NCBI GenBank assembly: GCA_036429605.1
Contig: JAVFKD010000004.1
Location: 2,294,001-2,358,000 of the forward strand
From: Cladobotryum mycophilum
Taxonomy: Eukaryota; Ascomycota; Sordariomycetes; Hypocreales; Hypocreaceae
Direction of reading: 5' to 3'
DNA length: 64,000 bases
Positions within the stretch are counted from its first letter, which is position 1, and the number at the start of each line of letters is the position of its first letter. The notes beneath the pieces are model-generated. The model saw nothing but the letters and a program-made list of their open reading frames with translations, was not told the origin of the DNA and made no database searches. Shown one piece after another: positions 22,301 through 34,154 of this stretch. The translations under genes were made by a program, and so were the position numbers.

Positions 22301-23957
22301 GGTGCTCGGTCTTTCGTTCTCGTCCTTGACTTGCTTTTGCAACTCCTTGACTCTCCTTCTAAGAAGCTTGTTATCGCGCTGACAGAGTGCCAGACCAGTC
22401 TTAAGCTCGACATTCTCAGCAATCATTTCCTTGATACCTTCCTCTGATAATTTGTCCAAGCGGTCGCTTAAAAACATGACCTTGAGCTTTAGGTCGAAAT
22501 TCTCCTTGGATAGCCTCTCGATCGTGCCACTTTGTTCTTTTAGCGTCAAGTTCCTCCCAGTCCTCTTGGTGCCGGTAAATGTGCTCGTCGATGCGCGCGG
22601 CGTCTCCAGACCATTCTTGAACTTGTATTCCTTGGCCAGGGATTCGGGAACATGGACTTTTTTAACATGTTGCGCAATAACAGTATCTGTCGGAGCAGTC
22701 GTGATCGTCTTCTTGGGTCTTGGGGTATGCACGAGGTAACTGTCTCGCGATCGCTCTGTATTGTCAAACTCTCCAAGTGGCTCGAGCTGATTCGTAGTCA
22801 TGTCTGTGGTCACCTCGGGGTACTCGTCGGTACCAGACGTCATGCTACCGACGCTCATGGTTCTAGGTAGGAGGTGGGTCGGGGCTCGAGGCATGCCCAA
22901 GGCGGGCACGGCGCCACCAGATTGCAAGGCATAGTCAACACCGAGGCCGACGGTAGCCTCACTCCCTTCGTGAGAGTCGGAATTGGTGACAAACGAGGAT
23001 GTGGAGGATCGCGCACTGCTACCATAACGACTGCGTAGGAACTTGGGGCGCGAGCCACGCAGGGAATACCCCGGGGTGCTGCCGGTATCGAATCTTTCCG
23101 AGTAGCTCTGAGTATGCAACATTGAGTTTTCTTGGTCGTGGTTATCCACACTTGAGGCGAATGAATCGTCGTGTTCATCCTGGTCGTGGTGGTCCTCGGA
23201 ACTGGTAGGTCTGGGGGTATTATGCTGCATGCTCGCCATGCTTGCCGCACGGGTAATGGACCTGGCTGCAGCGGCCGTTGTAGGTGACGTGTCGAAGGTC
23301 TCCAGGCTCGCCGTGGTATTGGTCGTGTCTGCAGTTACCGCCTCATGCTCATGCTCATGCTCATGCTCGTGCTCGGGCTCGGGCTCGGGCTCCTCCTGCT
23401 CCGGCTCCGGCTCGGGTTCGAGCACATCATGGTGGTGATTGGTTTGGGCCGGCGGTGCTTTCGTGGGCGAATCAAAAACGAATGTGTCGTCTATGCCACC
23501 AAAGAAATTGTTGGAGCCCGTGGCGATGGGCGATAAGGCAGGCAGGAAACTGGATTCGACGTCCTTAAAATGCGCCCTTACTACCTCTTCCGATATCGTC
23601 TCGTCGGGGGCCATTGTTGGGTCTATGCTAGTTGTCTCAAAGTAGCTCGAGTCGGGCATTGGCTCTGGGCTCTGAATTCTAACCATCTTTTGCGCCGCTG
23701 GCCCCCTCCTCCCGCGCAGGCGTTACCGAAACCCTAGGGATTGGGTCATCGTAGTATCTTGTGGGTTCGTCTGGCGGTGCCTCTGCGGGCGTGTGTGATT
23801 TCGGCGACGACGAGTCGTTCATCTGCGTTCTGTTTGCTGCAGGTGTCTCCTGCATCGTATGAATCAAGTCTCGTTCTGCGTCATCCACTGAGACGCGCGC
23901 TGCGGTAGAGGGGATCAATTCAGGTTCGTTGGCGGTGATATCATCGGCGCCGGCCAT
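19347..23957 (-). CDS. apsB: ApsB/Mto1-type microtubule-organising-centre protein
   Basis: Large coiled-coil protein that recruits gamma-tubulin complexes to cytoplasmic and septal microtubule-organising centres; the Aspergillus ApsB mutant mispositions nuclei. Exons: 23727-23957 (tentative), 20561-23671, 19347-20507, about 1500 aa. Near residues 450-505 lies a centrosomin motif 1 (LKEQSGTIERLSKENFDLKL...LSDRLDKLSEEG), the gamma-tubulin-complex-binding element. A very long coiled coil follows. The last 50 residues contain RWLLRLRDMEYKLKMEREARNQDR, which fits the Mto2-binding motif. The intron at 20508-20560 is clear (AAG/GTAAGT). The N-terminus is less certain: a 55-nt intron (23672-23726) joins 77 upstream codons in phase to SPEPMPDSSYFETTS, but translation could instead begin at the ATG at 23686, with the 92-codon upstream frame as a separate or frameshifted piece. 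Confidence 0.88.
23344..23425. repeat. coding dipeptide repeat (Glu-Pro then Glu-His)
   Basis: Imperfect hexamer repeats in apsB. On the minus strand they encode an alternating EP/EQ tract running into about six EH dipeptides. GAGCCC/GAGCAT-type codons are repeated nearly identically, so this is a recent slippage-prone tract. Confidence 0.85.
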
Positions 23958-24985
23958 GGTGCATTTTGGAATGTCTCAAAAGTCGGTAAACTGGGAAACG
24001 AGGAGAATGTTTTCCAGGAGGGAAATGCGTGGGATATATCAAGTAAATCGAGATAAAATAGATGGACTACACGGCCAGGAGTAAGAAAGTTTAGTAGAAA
24101 ATGAGCTGCTTGTTTGTGGATGCAGGTTTGCTTCTTGCAGCACGCGCTCAAGCCTCGACCCGGGGGCCTTGTCAGCCAAAACGCATCAACCTGGAATCCT
24201 CGTCATCCCCCTCTATAGGCCCCCCATAGCGCTGCATTCAGGCGTCGTTGCCAGAGCCACCAGGGCGTGCGGTAGGCAACTGCCGGCTACAGTGGCGTAG
24301 GTACAAGTAACCGTACAAGGATGGATAGAGCCCACTCCACTATAACAGAGCGCTGAGGAGCTGAACGCAATCACTATAAGCCCTGTAAGCTCTCCAGCTC
24401 CATTTTACACCCTTTGACCCTTCAACCGTTCACGCCCTATTAAACTTTGATGGTACAGACACAATTTGAGCTTCAATGACAACACTCAATCTTATATGGA
24501 GGACTAGGCATGCATGGTCGCAATGCAAACGCTTAAACACATATGCGTCAACATCGTCTCAAACTCAATGCAGATTCATCTACCTACACACTCCCATGAC
24601 AACAGGGACAATAAACAACTGTTTATTATTATAATCAAATAAAATTGGTAATATCCTCGCATGCATCATTAGCCAGAGTTCCTACAAGGGTCACAAAACA
24701 TCATGGAAACAACAACAAAAGTAAACACCAGAAAAAGAAGCATGTACAGTATTGCATCGTAATCCTAGCTACTACGTCTACCAAGGTATCAATTTTCAAG
24801 CTCTCCTCATCTCGTCTCGTCTCATCTCATCATCCATCCCCCCACCAGTTTTTCATTATATCAACCAAACTCGCTAGCCAATGTATTCGAGGTAAGCAAC
24901 CTCCACGCCAAACGCCGCCACCATCCTATCCAAATCAGAACTTGTTCCAACCCATAGATCATCACTGCATGACCGTGTCATTCCA
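23958..24985. other. intergenic, apsB upstream region
   Basis: Holds the apsB promoter and the 3' end of the GT90 gene. Open frames in 24640-25109 (+) overlap the GT90 terminus antisense and are not supported. Confidence 0.5.
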
Positions 24986-27150
24986 TTACCACCATGATTT
25001 CCAAATATCGGCCAAGGAGGGATTCTTGACGACATCCTCGACCCATCCCATGTTTTCACGTTTGTCGTCCAAAAGTCGTGCATATTCCAAAAGAAGCCTC
25101 AAGACATAGATGGACATGTCCTCCTTGCGCAGAACCTGTTCCGCCCACTCCTTGCCCTCGCTGGCAATCTTCTCTGCAGCTCGATCGCGAGCATTCTTGC
25201 CCTGGTAGCCCAAGAAATATTCCATGATGTTGTAGTAGTCGACAAAGCGGCTGTCCATGGGAACAAAGTGCTTCCATGGTACCAGACGGCTATCATGCCA
25301 CTCTCGCCAGATGGTCGCCTTGATGGGAAGCGAAGTTGATCGCAGGAAACCGAGATAACGCCCTGAGAAGGAATTTCCATCAATATCAGGGAGATACTTG
25401 GAGCTAAACTGCTCCGCCATCTTCATTCCATGCGTTGGTTTAAAGTAATGGCCAGTGTAGTTGCACTTTCCGTCCTGTGGTGGCGAACAGCTCAGATCGG
25501 TGAAGCTGATGTTTGACCATGAATCGATCCATTCGCCCAGCTTGCCATCCTTCTGAGCTTGCAGATTGTAGAAATCTTCGGCCAATGCAAAGTTCTCCGG
25601 TGTCTCCTGACCACCTTCAATTCGAGTAACCTTGGTACCATTGTTCATGGCAACGAAACGGTGGCGTTGGAAGCCTCGCCAGTTGTGTTCAGTGTTCAGA
25701 CCTCCAGTCGCGACACCACGCCAGACAGCCTTGTTTTCTTTCTCGGCCCAGGGAGCACCATGATCATCACCACCGGTAAATCGTTCCTCTTCGTTCCAGT
25801 ACATGGGCGCAGGGAGCAAAATCTCGTTGTTGACGCTCAGCTTGGAGCCGCCAAACATTGGGAACATGACCTTGGTCGCCGAAGTAGAAAGGGGCTGGAT
25901 AAAAATGCCTTCCAAGGTCTGCAGATCCGGCTGGTGGCAGACATCGCTGGACAGTGTAAAGTTGTTGACGAAACCTTTGTACATGTGCGGCTCGGCATAC
26001 GTCGAGTTGATGGTGGGTCGCTTGTCCTCCGGCTCGAGCAAACCAATCTTTTGAGAAGCGCTGTCGGGAGCACATCCACGTCGAGCAATAGCCCAGTAGG
26101 GTTCTATGCAAAACAAACAATCAGTATACAAACACGGAGACTGCCTCGAGGTAAAAGGTTACATACTGGTATCTTCAAAATTCTTGGCACGAGTCGGGAC
26201 CTCCAAATCACCCTTCCCAGGAGCAGGCAGCTTCTGGAACTTGCTGATGACATCCTTGGGCTCCGCCATCTTGACTGTCCTAGCCGCCTTGCCCATGTAG
26301 CCGGCAATATCCTCCCACGGGACCACCAGTCTGGGTTCGTCCATGGCGTTGAGGGAGATATCCATGTCGGGTAGCAGATGCTCGACAGACTTGACCATGT
26401 TGAGCCAGATTTTGGTCCAGAAGAAATCACTTCCAGCGGTAGCATTGCCGTCGCGGATATTGATGGTCATCTCGTAATCCCATGACTCCTTGCGCAGAAC
26501 AGACGGCTCAATGCCCCAGAAGGGCTCAAGGTCGTGGTAGACTTGATCAAAAAAATCTTCGACGATGATGGCATTGTTGTCGCGAGCAAATTTGAACCAC
26601 TTGTCGAAGCCAGGAGGGGGTGACGACCGCGACGCTTGCGATAGGCTTGGGCAGCCTCATCGATGCTCTTGGTCTCCTTGGAAGCGAGCTCAGCGAAAGT
26701 GAGTTGTGCATCGTAGATGAGCTTGTCGATGGGGTGGGGGCCGCTGAAGGACGAGGGTGCTGACGAGTGGTCGGCAGGCGGTGCAGGCGGAGGAGTCTTC
26801 TTGGGAGCGTCTTCCTCATGAGTGTCTTCCTTGTGAGCAGGTGGTTTCTCGTCCGCGGGTGTCTCGACTTTGGGCTGGGTCTCTAATAGCTTCTTGTCCT
26901 CGGAAGATGAGCCCGGTGCAGGCTTGTTGGTGTTGGTGTTGGTATCGACGACAGGGACATTGTGCTTTGGCGGTGCATCCTGGGGAACAGTGCCCGGTAC
27001 AGGACGGTCATGTGAAAATTTGGGAGAAGTGAAGTCGGTCGAGCTACGGGTGAAGGAGTACAAGGCTATCAAAATGATGATTGCCAAGAGTCCGTACCGC
27101 ACCAGACCGGATGACCGCCGCATGGGGAACCCAGGCGACAGCATCTTCAT
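24986..27150 (-). CDS. GT90 (CAP10-type) glycosyltransferase, one-base frameshift
   Basis: Type II membrane glycosyltransferase of the CAP10/GT90 family (PF05686), probably acting in the Golgi on cell-wall or capsule-like glycans; family members transfer xylose in Cryptococcus. Exons are 26167-27150 and 24986-26103. The N-terminus has a transmembrane anchor (residues about 18-36, RYGLLAIIILIALYSF), then a Pro/Lys/Glu-rich stem. The conserved YRKRRGRHP begins the lumenal part, and its expected continuation PPGFDKWFKFARDNN is in the next frame. The C5 run on the coding strand (26614-26618 on +) needs one more base. The exon sum of 2102 nt is one below a multiple of three, giving about 700 aa when corrected. 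Catalytic-region features include KAVWRGVATGG, SFSGRYLGFLRSTSLPIKATIWREW and LVPWKHFVPMD near the C-terminus. Exact donor and acceptor sugars are unknown. Confidence 0.88.
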
Positions 27151-30062
27151 AGTGGCTTGGGTCGCTTTGGGTCGCTTGGGGGGCTGAGCTGAGCTGAGCT
27201 GTTGCTTTGTCGAGTGGTGAGTGGTGAGTGGTGAGAAACCAACAGTCGTCGTCGTTACGGTGACTAAAAGTGAAATTAAAATTTGACGAGGAATGCTCGC
27301 ATGGATGGAGAGAAATTAAAGATTCCCGAATATTGTGCTGGGGAGGAATTTGTGCGTAAATAAAAGGGTCCAGCTGAGCTTGATGACGACTTTTTGACGG
27401 GCGACCGATATCCAAAAGAGAAGGGCGCTGAGCGGCGCGCGCCAAGAATAGGAGGTCGTCGATGAGAAAGAGAGAAAAGAAAGAGAGGGAAGAAACGAGT
27501 GACTTTGACAGATACGAGTTGGGCAAAAAAAATTAAAACGGTTGAATATTATTAGTTTGGCTTGCTGCAAGATGTCAAGGTCAAGGTCAAGGGTATGATA
27601 GATAGATAGGATAGGATATGAACAGGACAGAGCTCATGCAAAAAAAGTGACTACAGGCGCCACCACATGGTCAAGTCAAATCATGGAAGAGAAGAATGCA
27701 AGCCTCCCCGGAGAAGAATTGAGGAATGTCGGTATGTGGAAGAGGAAAGAGAATAGCAGACGAGGAGGGTATGAGAACGAGCCGTTGGGCCGTTGAACTA
27801 TAGTCAGACTAGAGAAGATGATGAATTGGCCACCTCATTGCTTTGCCTTGCCTTGCTCGCTCTTCGCCAATGCTTCAGTTCAGGCCAGTTCTTCTCACTC
27901 AAAAGTCCAGTCATAATAGTGCAAGCCAGGCAACAGCAACAGGTTCCATTTGCATCTGACAGGCTGGAACATTGGAACATCTTCCCCCTCATCTCGAGTC
28001 TCTGGCGCTTGCAATGTCACCAATTGTCCTCTGTGAACCCCCTGACAAAGGGCACTAGTGTTGCCCACCTTGTAATGGATGTCTGGCTTCTTCAACATGG
28101 GCCCCCTGGGTCTTGAGATAAGCTGGTCTTCCTTTAACATGGTCATATAATCAACAAAGTAAGCTGGCGATAGTGCACTACATGCATCGGGAACCCACAG
28201 GCAAATCGACGATTCTTTCGATTGCCCCCTTTAAAAAGTCCAAAAAAGAAAAACAAGCTTATAGCGTACCAGGATGCCTATATTCGTATCCACGGTCTCG
28301 GTCCTGGAGTGGGACATCCATCTAGCCTCAATCTCGTCACAGTAGTAGAAGCACACAAACAAGATGGCTTCGTATAACATTCGACGAGGTTGATGCTGGC
28401 ATGGACAGTGTGTGTTGTGTTCCATTTATTATTGTTGGCAAAAGCGCTGATCCCTTCCCTTGCCATACCATATCATACATACCCTGCCATCAACTCTCCA
28501 TCTCCACTATTACGGTCTTCTCTTCTATTGCTCACCCACCATCGCGTTTCCCTTGTACCTAAATTCGCTCCCGATAGCAGCGCACCCTTTGTCGGTTCAA
28601 TTCCCGGCGCCATTTTCTGCATCATGTCAGTGCCATCACGTCCGCTGTGGGCCAAGGCTCACAAATGAGTGTCTTGAATTAAGGTTGATAATTTCAATCG
28701 CACTTCTTGCATCTTGACTTGACGGTTATTAGCAGGGTCATACAGGCAACCGATTGGATGCAAGCATTGGCTTCGATTGCAATGTCAGTATAATCTGTTG
28801 TTGAAGGCGACAATTCTAGCATCATCAGGGCAATGATGCAAGATGACTGACTTGGAGTAATCCTTGAGAAAGGGATGACCCGAAAATCTCTTGTTGGTAA
28901 GCAGTAAGGAACTTTGATAGCAACACAGCATCTTGCTAGCCTCATATTTTTGGTGCAGCTGAGCTCTAGGGCCATTATGGCTCCTTGTATGATAGAGCGA
29001 TTGAGACTAAGTAGTATTGTATGATAACTCTCTAAATATAAGTATTAATATTATCTAGGGAATTTTTATTACTGAAGATCGTTGAACATCCTATTGTTGA
29101 AATTTGGCATGGTTTCTGTTAGATTTATCTATCGCTCATTAGTAGTGTTAACAGTATGTTCAACATTGATCCATTCAAAGGCAATGTTGGCGGATAGGTT
29201 ACTTAGAATCTGGACTTTTTATGTACGCGATATCGAAAGAAAGAAAAAAACCCCCGTAAAGATCCTGATTGCCTCTCTATCAATCACGAGACTGCCTTCA
29301 TATTATTCGCAAAATCGATAAATCTTCTTCTAAATATTCATCGTTCAGGGTAAGCCTCTGACACCCATTATCGCCAGTTCTTGCACTCCGTCTCCACTAC
29401 AGAGGAGATTCTCCATCCGTGTCTGCATTCGGTTGACAAGATACTGTTTTTTTCCCTCTCCCTATTCCAAGTGCGACATGTAATTATCCCCCCACGGGCC
29501 ATCCATTCCTTCAACTATTGTTAAAGATCTCAGCCAAGAGGGCAAAGACATGCAAGCGAGGGAGACAACGACGAAACTGTCTCACTTACAATGCCGGCTT
29601 AGCTGGGCACATACCTCAAAAACGAGGTAACAAGGAAACTTGCATACCTGTCAGCCGTTCCATATACCCCGTCTAAAACCGCATTTGCCTCAGTATGGAG
29701 AACAATTCTCGTGTACCCCCTTTGTTGCCTTGGAACGGATCATAGGTTTATCTGCTTTGAGCATGGAATGCGTCAAGATGATGATGGACTTTAACGGTTG
29801 CGGATTGAGAATGTGGACGAACATCAGCAGATGCTGAATGCAGCGTGGAAGACGTTGGGTATGGTGATTTGAGCAGAGAGCATGATGTTGGTGGAGAGAA
29901 GTTGAGCAATATATAAACCCAAGATATTTCCTCCAAGTCTGCCTTCTCATCATCACAGCAATCACCAGCCACTCGCTCAACCATCTTCTACAACACACAC
30001 TCGCTTCTGCCATTCAACTTTCGTTTCAAAACAACCAAACAACCTACCAACCTACCGCAACC
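27151..30062. other. long intergenic region upstream of GT90 and hydrophobin
   Basis: About 2.9 kb between two divergent genes. No supported coding region on either strand. Contains short direct repeats (AGGTCA repeats near 27575-27595, GATA repeats near 27600) and the hydrophobin core promoter at its right end. Confidence 0.55.
29910..29917 (+). promoter_or_regulatory. TATA box of hydrophobin gene
   Basis: TATATAAA lies 146 bp upstream of the hydrophobin ATG and is followed by a CT/CA-rich leader typical of highly expressed fungal genes. Confidence 0.55.
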
Positions 30063-30585
30063 ATGAAGTTCTTCGTCACCGTCGCTCTCCTCGCCGCTGT
30101 TGCCACTGCTGCCCCTGAGATCAGGGCCAAGCGCCAGTACCCTACTCCTGGTGACATCCCTCTCAATGAGGCTCACCTGATGTGCGGCAACGACTTGACT
30201 CTTCACTGCTGCAACAAATATGATGGCAGCACCAAGAATGAGAACCAAAAGCCCACTTTGCTTGGTGGTCTCCTTGGCAACATCCTGGACAACAATGGCG
30301 TCCACCTCTTCGACCAATGCTCGCCTCTCTCTGTTGCTGGCAGTGAGTCCCCCCATCCAATGTCACATCATCATATACACTAACATCTGAACCTAGTTCC
30401 CGGTGGTGGTGACATCCTCAACAGCCACTGCAAGGTCCATGCGGCCTGCTGCCAGCAGTCTCCCTCGATTGTAAGTTTACTCCTTAGTGCAATATGAAAT
30501 CATATAATAACCACCTCAATAGGCTACGAACGGCCTCGTCAACATTGCTATGCCTTGCATTTCCCTTGGTAGCTTGCTCGGTTAA
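30063..30585 (+). CDS. class I hydrophobin
   Basis: Secreted amphipathic coat protein of aerial hyphae and conidia, 138 aa from exons 30063-30342, 30397-30470 and 30523-30585. MKFFVTVALLAAVATAA is a signal peptide, followed by a possible Kex2 site (AKR). All eight cysteines are present in the order C-CC-C-C-CC-C with spacings C-x7-CC-x35-C-x18-C-x5-CC-x17-C. These long gaps fit class I rather than the compact class II. Both introns fall in the positions needed to recover the fifth to eighth cysteines; the unspliced frame loses them. A TATA box and CT-rich leader precede it. It stands alone, with more than 2 kb of non-coding DNA on each side. Confidence 0.95.
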
Positions 30586-33033
30586 GCCAGTTCCGAACTA
30601 CCAGTTGCTCTACTAGGTATCACTAATGGCCACTGTTTCTGTGTGTCCCCTATCGTTTATCATTTCATTCAACAGTTTGCTTTCGGGGTTGGAGAACGTA
30701 GTTAGCTAATAGAAAATGTTCTTGAAATATCTGCTCTCCATGATCTATGGAGCTTTGTTATCTGTGCATGTGTTAATCTCGGTGCTGCCTAGATCTGAAG
30801 TAAGTATACTGTAGCATGTTATCTGACTTGCCATTCTTTTACTGCATGCTTTATGCAAGCTGCCATGCTCAACGGACTAGCAAAGCGATTTACTGTGACC
30901 ATATCGGATCTGGGCGCAATACTAGCTAAACTGTCAATACGACTCCCTCGGCGTTATCTGAGCTCAGTGTATGTAAAGTGACGCAAAGATGGTAAGTGGA
31001 CAGTTGCTGTATGCCGAGAGGCTGCATTGCAGGTTATGTTTACACTCGTTCTGGAGGCCTGATAATTCACTCAAGCTCCACGAGTGCGCAATATGCTCAA
31101 GTGTCCCAACCCACCGTTGCCGCATGAATGAAAGATCCACAGTCAGCATTGATGTACTGTTCGCAGCATACATCGTGTATGCATGATCTAGTGGGAGAAG
31201 AGGAATGACTCGCATGATGTGGAACACACATATTGGGCACGCGATACACTGTCTTGTTGCTCTAAATTGGAAGTTGAGGGATGGATATTGCATATAAATG
31301 AAGATACTGGAAAATCCCTCTGCAAAAAATTTCCAGCTGCCTTGTGCCGAATGAACCGCAGTGGAGTTTACTGAAGAACACCTCTCTTCCCCTAACGGAT
31401 GCGAGGGGTTAAGGAGTTCCCGCCCCATCTCTCGGCATTGAACTCCAAGATCCATATTCTCCCTTGGGAATGGTTGAAATAATGGATCGACTGTGGAAAA
31501 GAGGAAGAATAAGGTATTTTTAGTCCTAGTGAAGGGAACCGCTTCCCGGTCTTTGATGGATCAGGATATCCGGATGGACTGTGCTGAGGGCGGAGATGGA
31601 TGCATCCGTGTTTCGAACCAACATGCATTAGCTGTACAAATATATTGCCTATTTAATTAATTATTTTAATCATTTAATCATTTATTGAAATATTTAATCC
31701 CCTTATTTCCCTTACTCATATCTGTCGCAGTTTCTCACGCACGATCCTTGCAATTACCTAACGTTTTGCTGTCACTTGGCCGACGGCGGGGGGGGGGGGT
31801 TTAACATCTGATTATGGAGGGGCCCTTGATATGATGCCAGGATAGCAGCGGCTTATAGCGGTGTTACGTACTAAGACGTCATAGTAAGCCGGGGGAGTGC
31901 ATCTCCCAGTGGGAGCAGGGCATCTCGATTTCGGATGAATCCTTATCAACGTGTGTTACCCCAAGTGACGCAGGGCCTGGTAGGGTAGGTTTGACAAGAG
32001 AGAATTAATAGTATTGCCGTATCACGACGACTACAGTTGGGGATGGCATAGCCACCAATATGCCATCGTAATATCCGGCGAGAGAATTTACTGCAACGAG
32101 ATGGAGGGGCGCCAGCCTCAGAGACCCTTGGAAGGGAGCTCGGCGTTTGTCTTACACACGAACCGAACGACTTTCCCGTCTCGGGACAAGAGATAAGATA
32201 AGAAACGGTGAGTTCAAGACATGTTGACATAATGAGCAGTATAGCGGTAAGGGCAAAAAGACATGGAGATGTTTCTTTATTGTAGGCGTGTCCAGTATCA
32301 TTGTGGATTCAAAACTGTCTATTATCTGTTACGTACTAACAAGGAACGAGGCGTCACGCGCAACATCCTAACAGACACAGGCAACTGCACAGTACAATGA
32401 GAGAAGATGCCGGACCCTTGAACTAGGACCCCGTTTTCGTAGTCCGCGGTGGGGTCCCCCGGGCACGGCGGCATTGCCGACTCAAGCCATGGAGCATGTC
32501 CCCTTCTCTCTCTTCTGTGTGTGTGTGTCTGGAAACTTATGGAGCATATGAAAGTTGTATGGAGTACATAAATTGTAGCTTCCTTTCCTCTAAGTTACTA
32601 GTTCACAACTCTCTTTGTTCCCTCCTTTACCTCTAAGTTACTAGCCCGCTCCACCGCAACAAAAAAAAAAAAAGAACACATGGATTCTTTTTTTCTCTTG
32701 GCTTTTTTCAGTTGTTGCGAGGGGACGCGGGCACAGTCTGTCCGTTGCCCGTTCTTCGGAGGGCCGCCGCTCAGGCTCCATGGGGTGCAGCAGCAGCATG
32801 TTGATGGCTGGGCCCTAGAGGAGGAAGGTCAGTCAGTCGTCGACGCGGCACGCCGAAATCGAATATCTTATCCGTCCTCCCCCTCCCGAAACTTTCGAAC
32901 TTTCATTCTTCTCCTCTTCAACCTTATCTTTAATACTCTAGACTAGACCACCGTTACTCCCAACTTCTTTGCGCAGATCGAGGCGTTACTTCTACATTAT
33001 AGATCCCTATTTGTGTTGAATCAGTTATCCAAG
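30586..33033. other. long intergenic region
   Basis: About 2.4 kb between hydrophobin and arginase. Contains an AT-rich patch (31640-31705), a G12 run near 31790, a TG repeat near 32515 and a pyrimidine-rich leader before arginase. No supported gene or RNA was found. Confidence 0.5.
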
Positions 33034-34154
33034 ATGAATACCAGCACCATCAAGAGCCATTTCCTCTCGCATCCCGAGGACCTTGGTATTGTCACCGTTG
33101 GTTTCTCCGGTGGTCAGGTATGAATAGACTTCTTTCTCCCCCCCCCTAGAAAACGCACATTGGCCAACCTAGCTAACAATTTTTTCCCCAACTCAAATAG
33201 CCCAAGGCTGGTGTCGACGCTGGTCCTACTGCGCTCATCGAGTCCGGTCTCCTCAACCAAATCCGAGACGAGCTCGGCTACAAGCTGCACGGCGATGAAC
33301 AGGTCAAGTTCTACAAGGAGCTGACGCCCGCGTCCGACCCAGACTTCCGCGGCATGAAGAACCCCCTCCTTGTCTCGGCCGTCAACCGCAAGATTGCCGA
33401 AGAGACGTACGAGCACTCCTCCAAGGGTCGCCTCACCCTAACCCTCGGCGGTGACCACAGCATCGCCATTGGCACCATTGCTGGTACCGCCAAGGCCACC
33501 CGCGAGCGCCTGAACCGCGAGATTGCTGTCATCTGGGTCGATGCGCATGCCGACATCAACACCCCCGAGACCAGTGACAGCGGCAACATTCACGGCATGC
33601 CCGTCGCGTTCTTGACGGGTATTGCCAAGGAGGAGAAGGAGGAGTACTTTGGCTGGCTCCAAGACGACATGCGCCTCAGCGTCAAGAAGCTCGTGTACAT
33701 TGGATTGCGCGACGTTGACGCTGGAGAGAAGCGCATTCTTAGAGAGAATGGCATCAAGGCCTTCAGCATGTTTGACATTGACAGGTAAGGTTTCCTACAA
33801 CAAGCTTTCATGTGAACATTGGCTAATACGTATTTCTTTGTTAGACATGGCATTGGTCGTGTCATGGAGATGGCTCTCGCTCACATTGGCAACGACACGC
33901 CCATCCACTTGTCCTTTGACGTTGACGCCCTTGACCCCCTGTGGGCTCCCAGCACCGGTACTCCTGTGCGAGGCGGTCTGACCCTGCGTGAGGGTGACTA
34001 CATCTGCGAGGCTGTCCACCAGACCGGAAACTTGGTCGCCATTGACCTGGTGGAGGTGAACCCTAGTCTCGCCGCCACCGAGGCCCATGCCCAAGAGACC
34101 GTCAGAGCTGGGTGTTCGCTTGTGCGATGCGCACTTGGCGAGAGTCTCTTGTAG
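33034..34154 (+). CDS. CAR1: arginase
   Basis: Hydrolyses L-arginine to ornithine and urea, a binuclear Mn enzyme of cytosolic arginine catabolism. 325 aa from exons 33034-33117, 33201-33784 and 33845-34154, full family length. All three metal-binding signatures are present: GGDHS, DAHADIN and SFDVDALDP. The N-terminal block VGFSGGQPKAGVDAGP is recovered only by splicing intron 1, and intron 2 falls inside an Arg codon before HGIG. The ending VAIDLVEVNP...ETVRAGCSLVRCALGESLL is typical of fungal arginases. Nothing unusual is visible. Confidence 0.97.

Noticed and set aside
31788..31799. G12 run as a possible element boundary or G-quadruplex
   Set aside because: A single homopolymer without flanking repeats; may also be a sequencing artefact.
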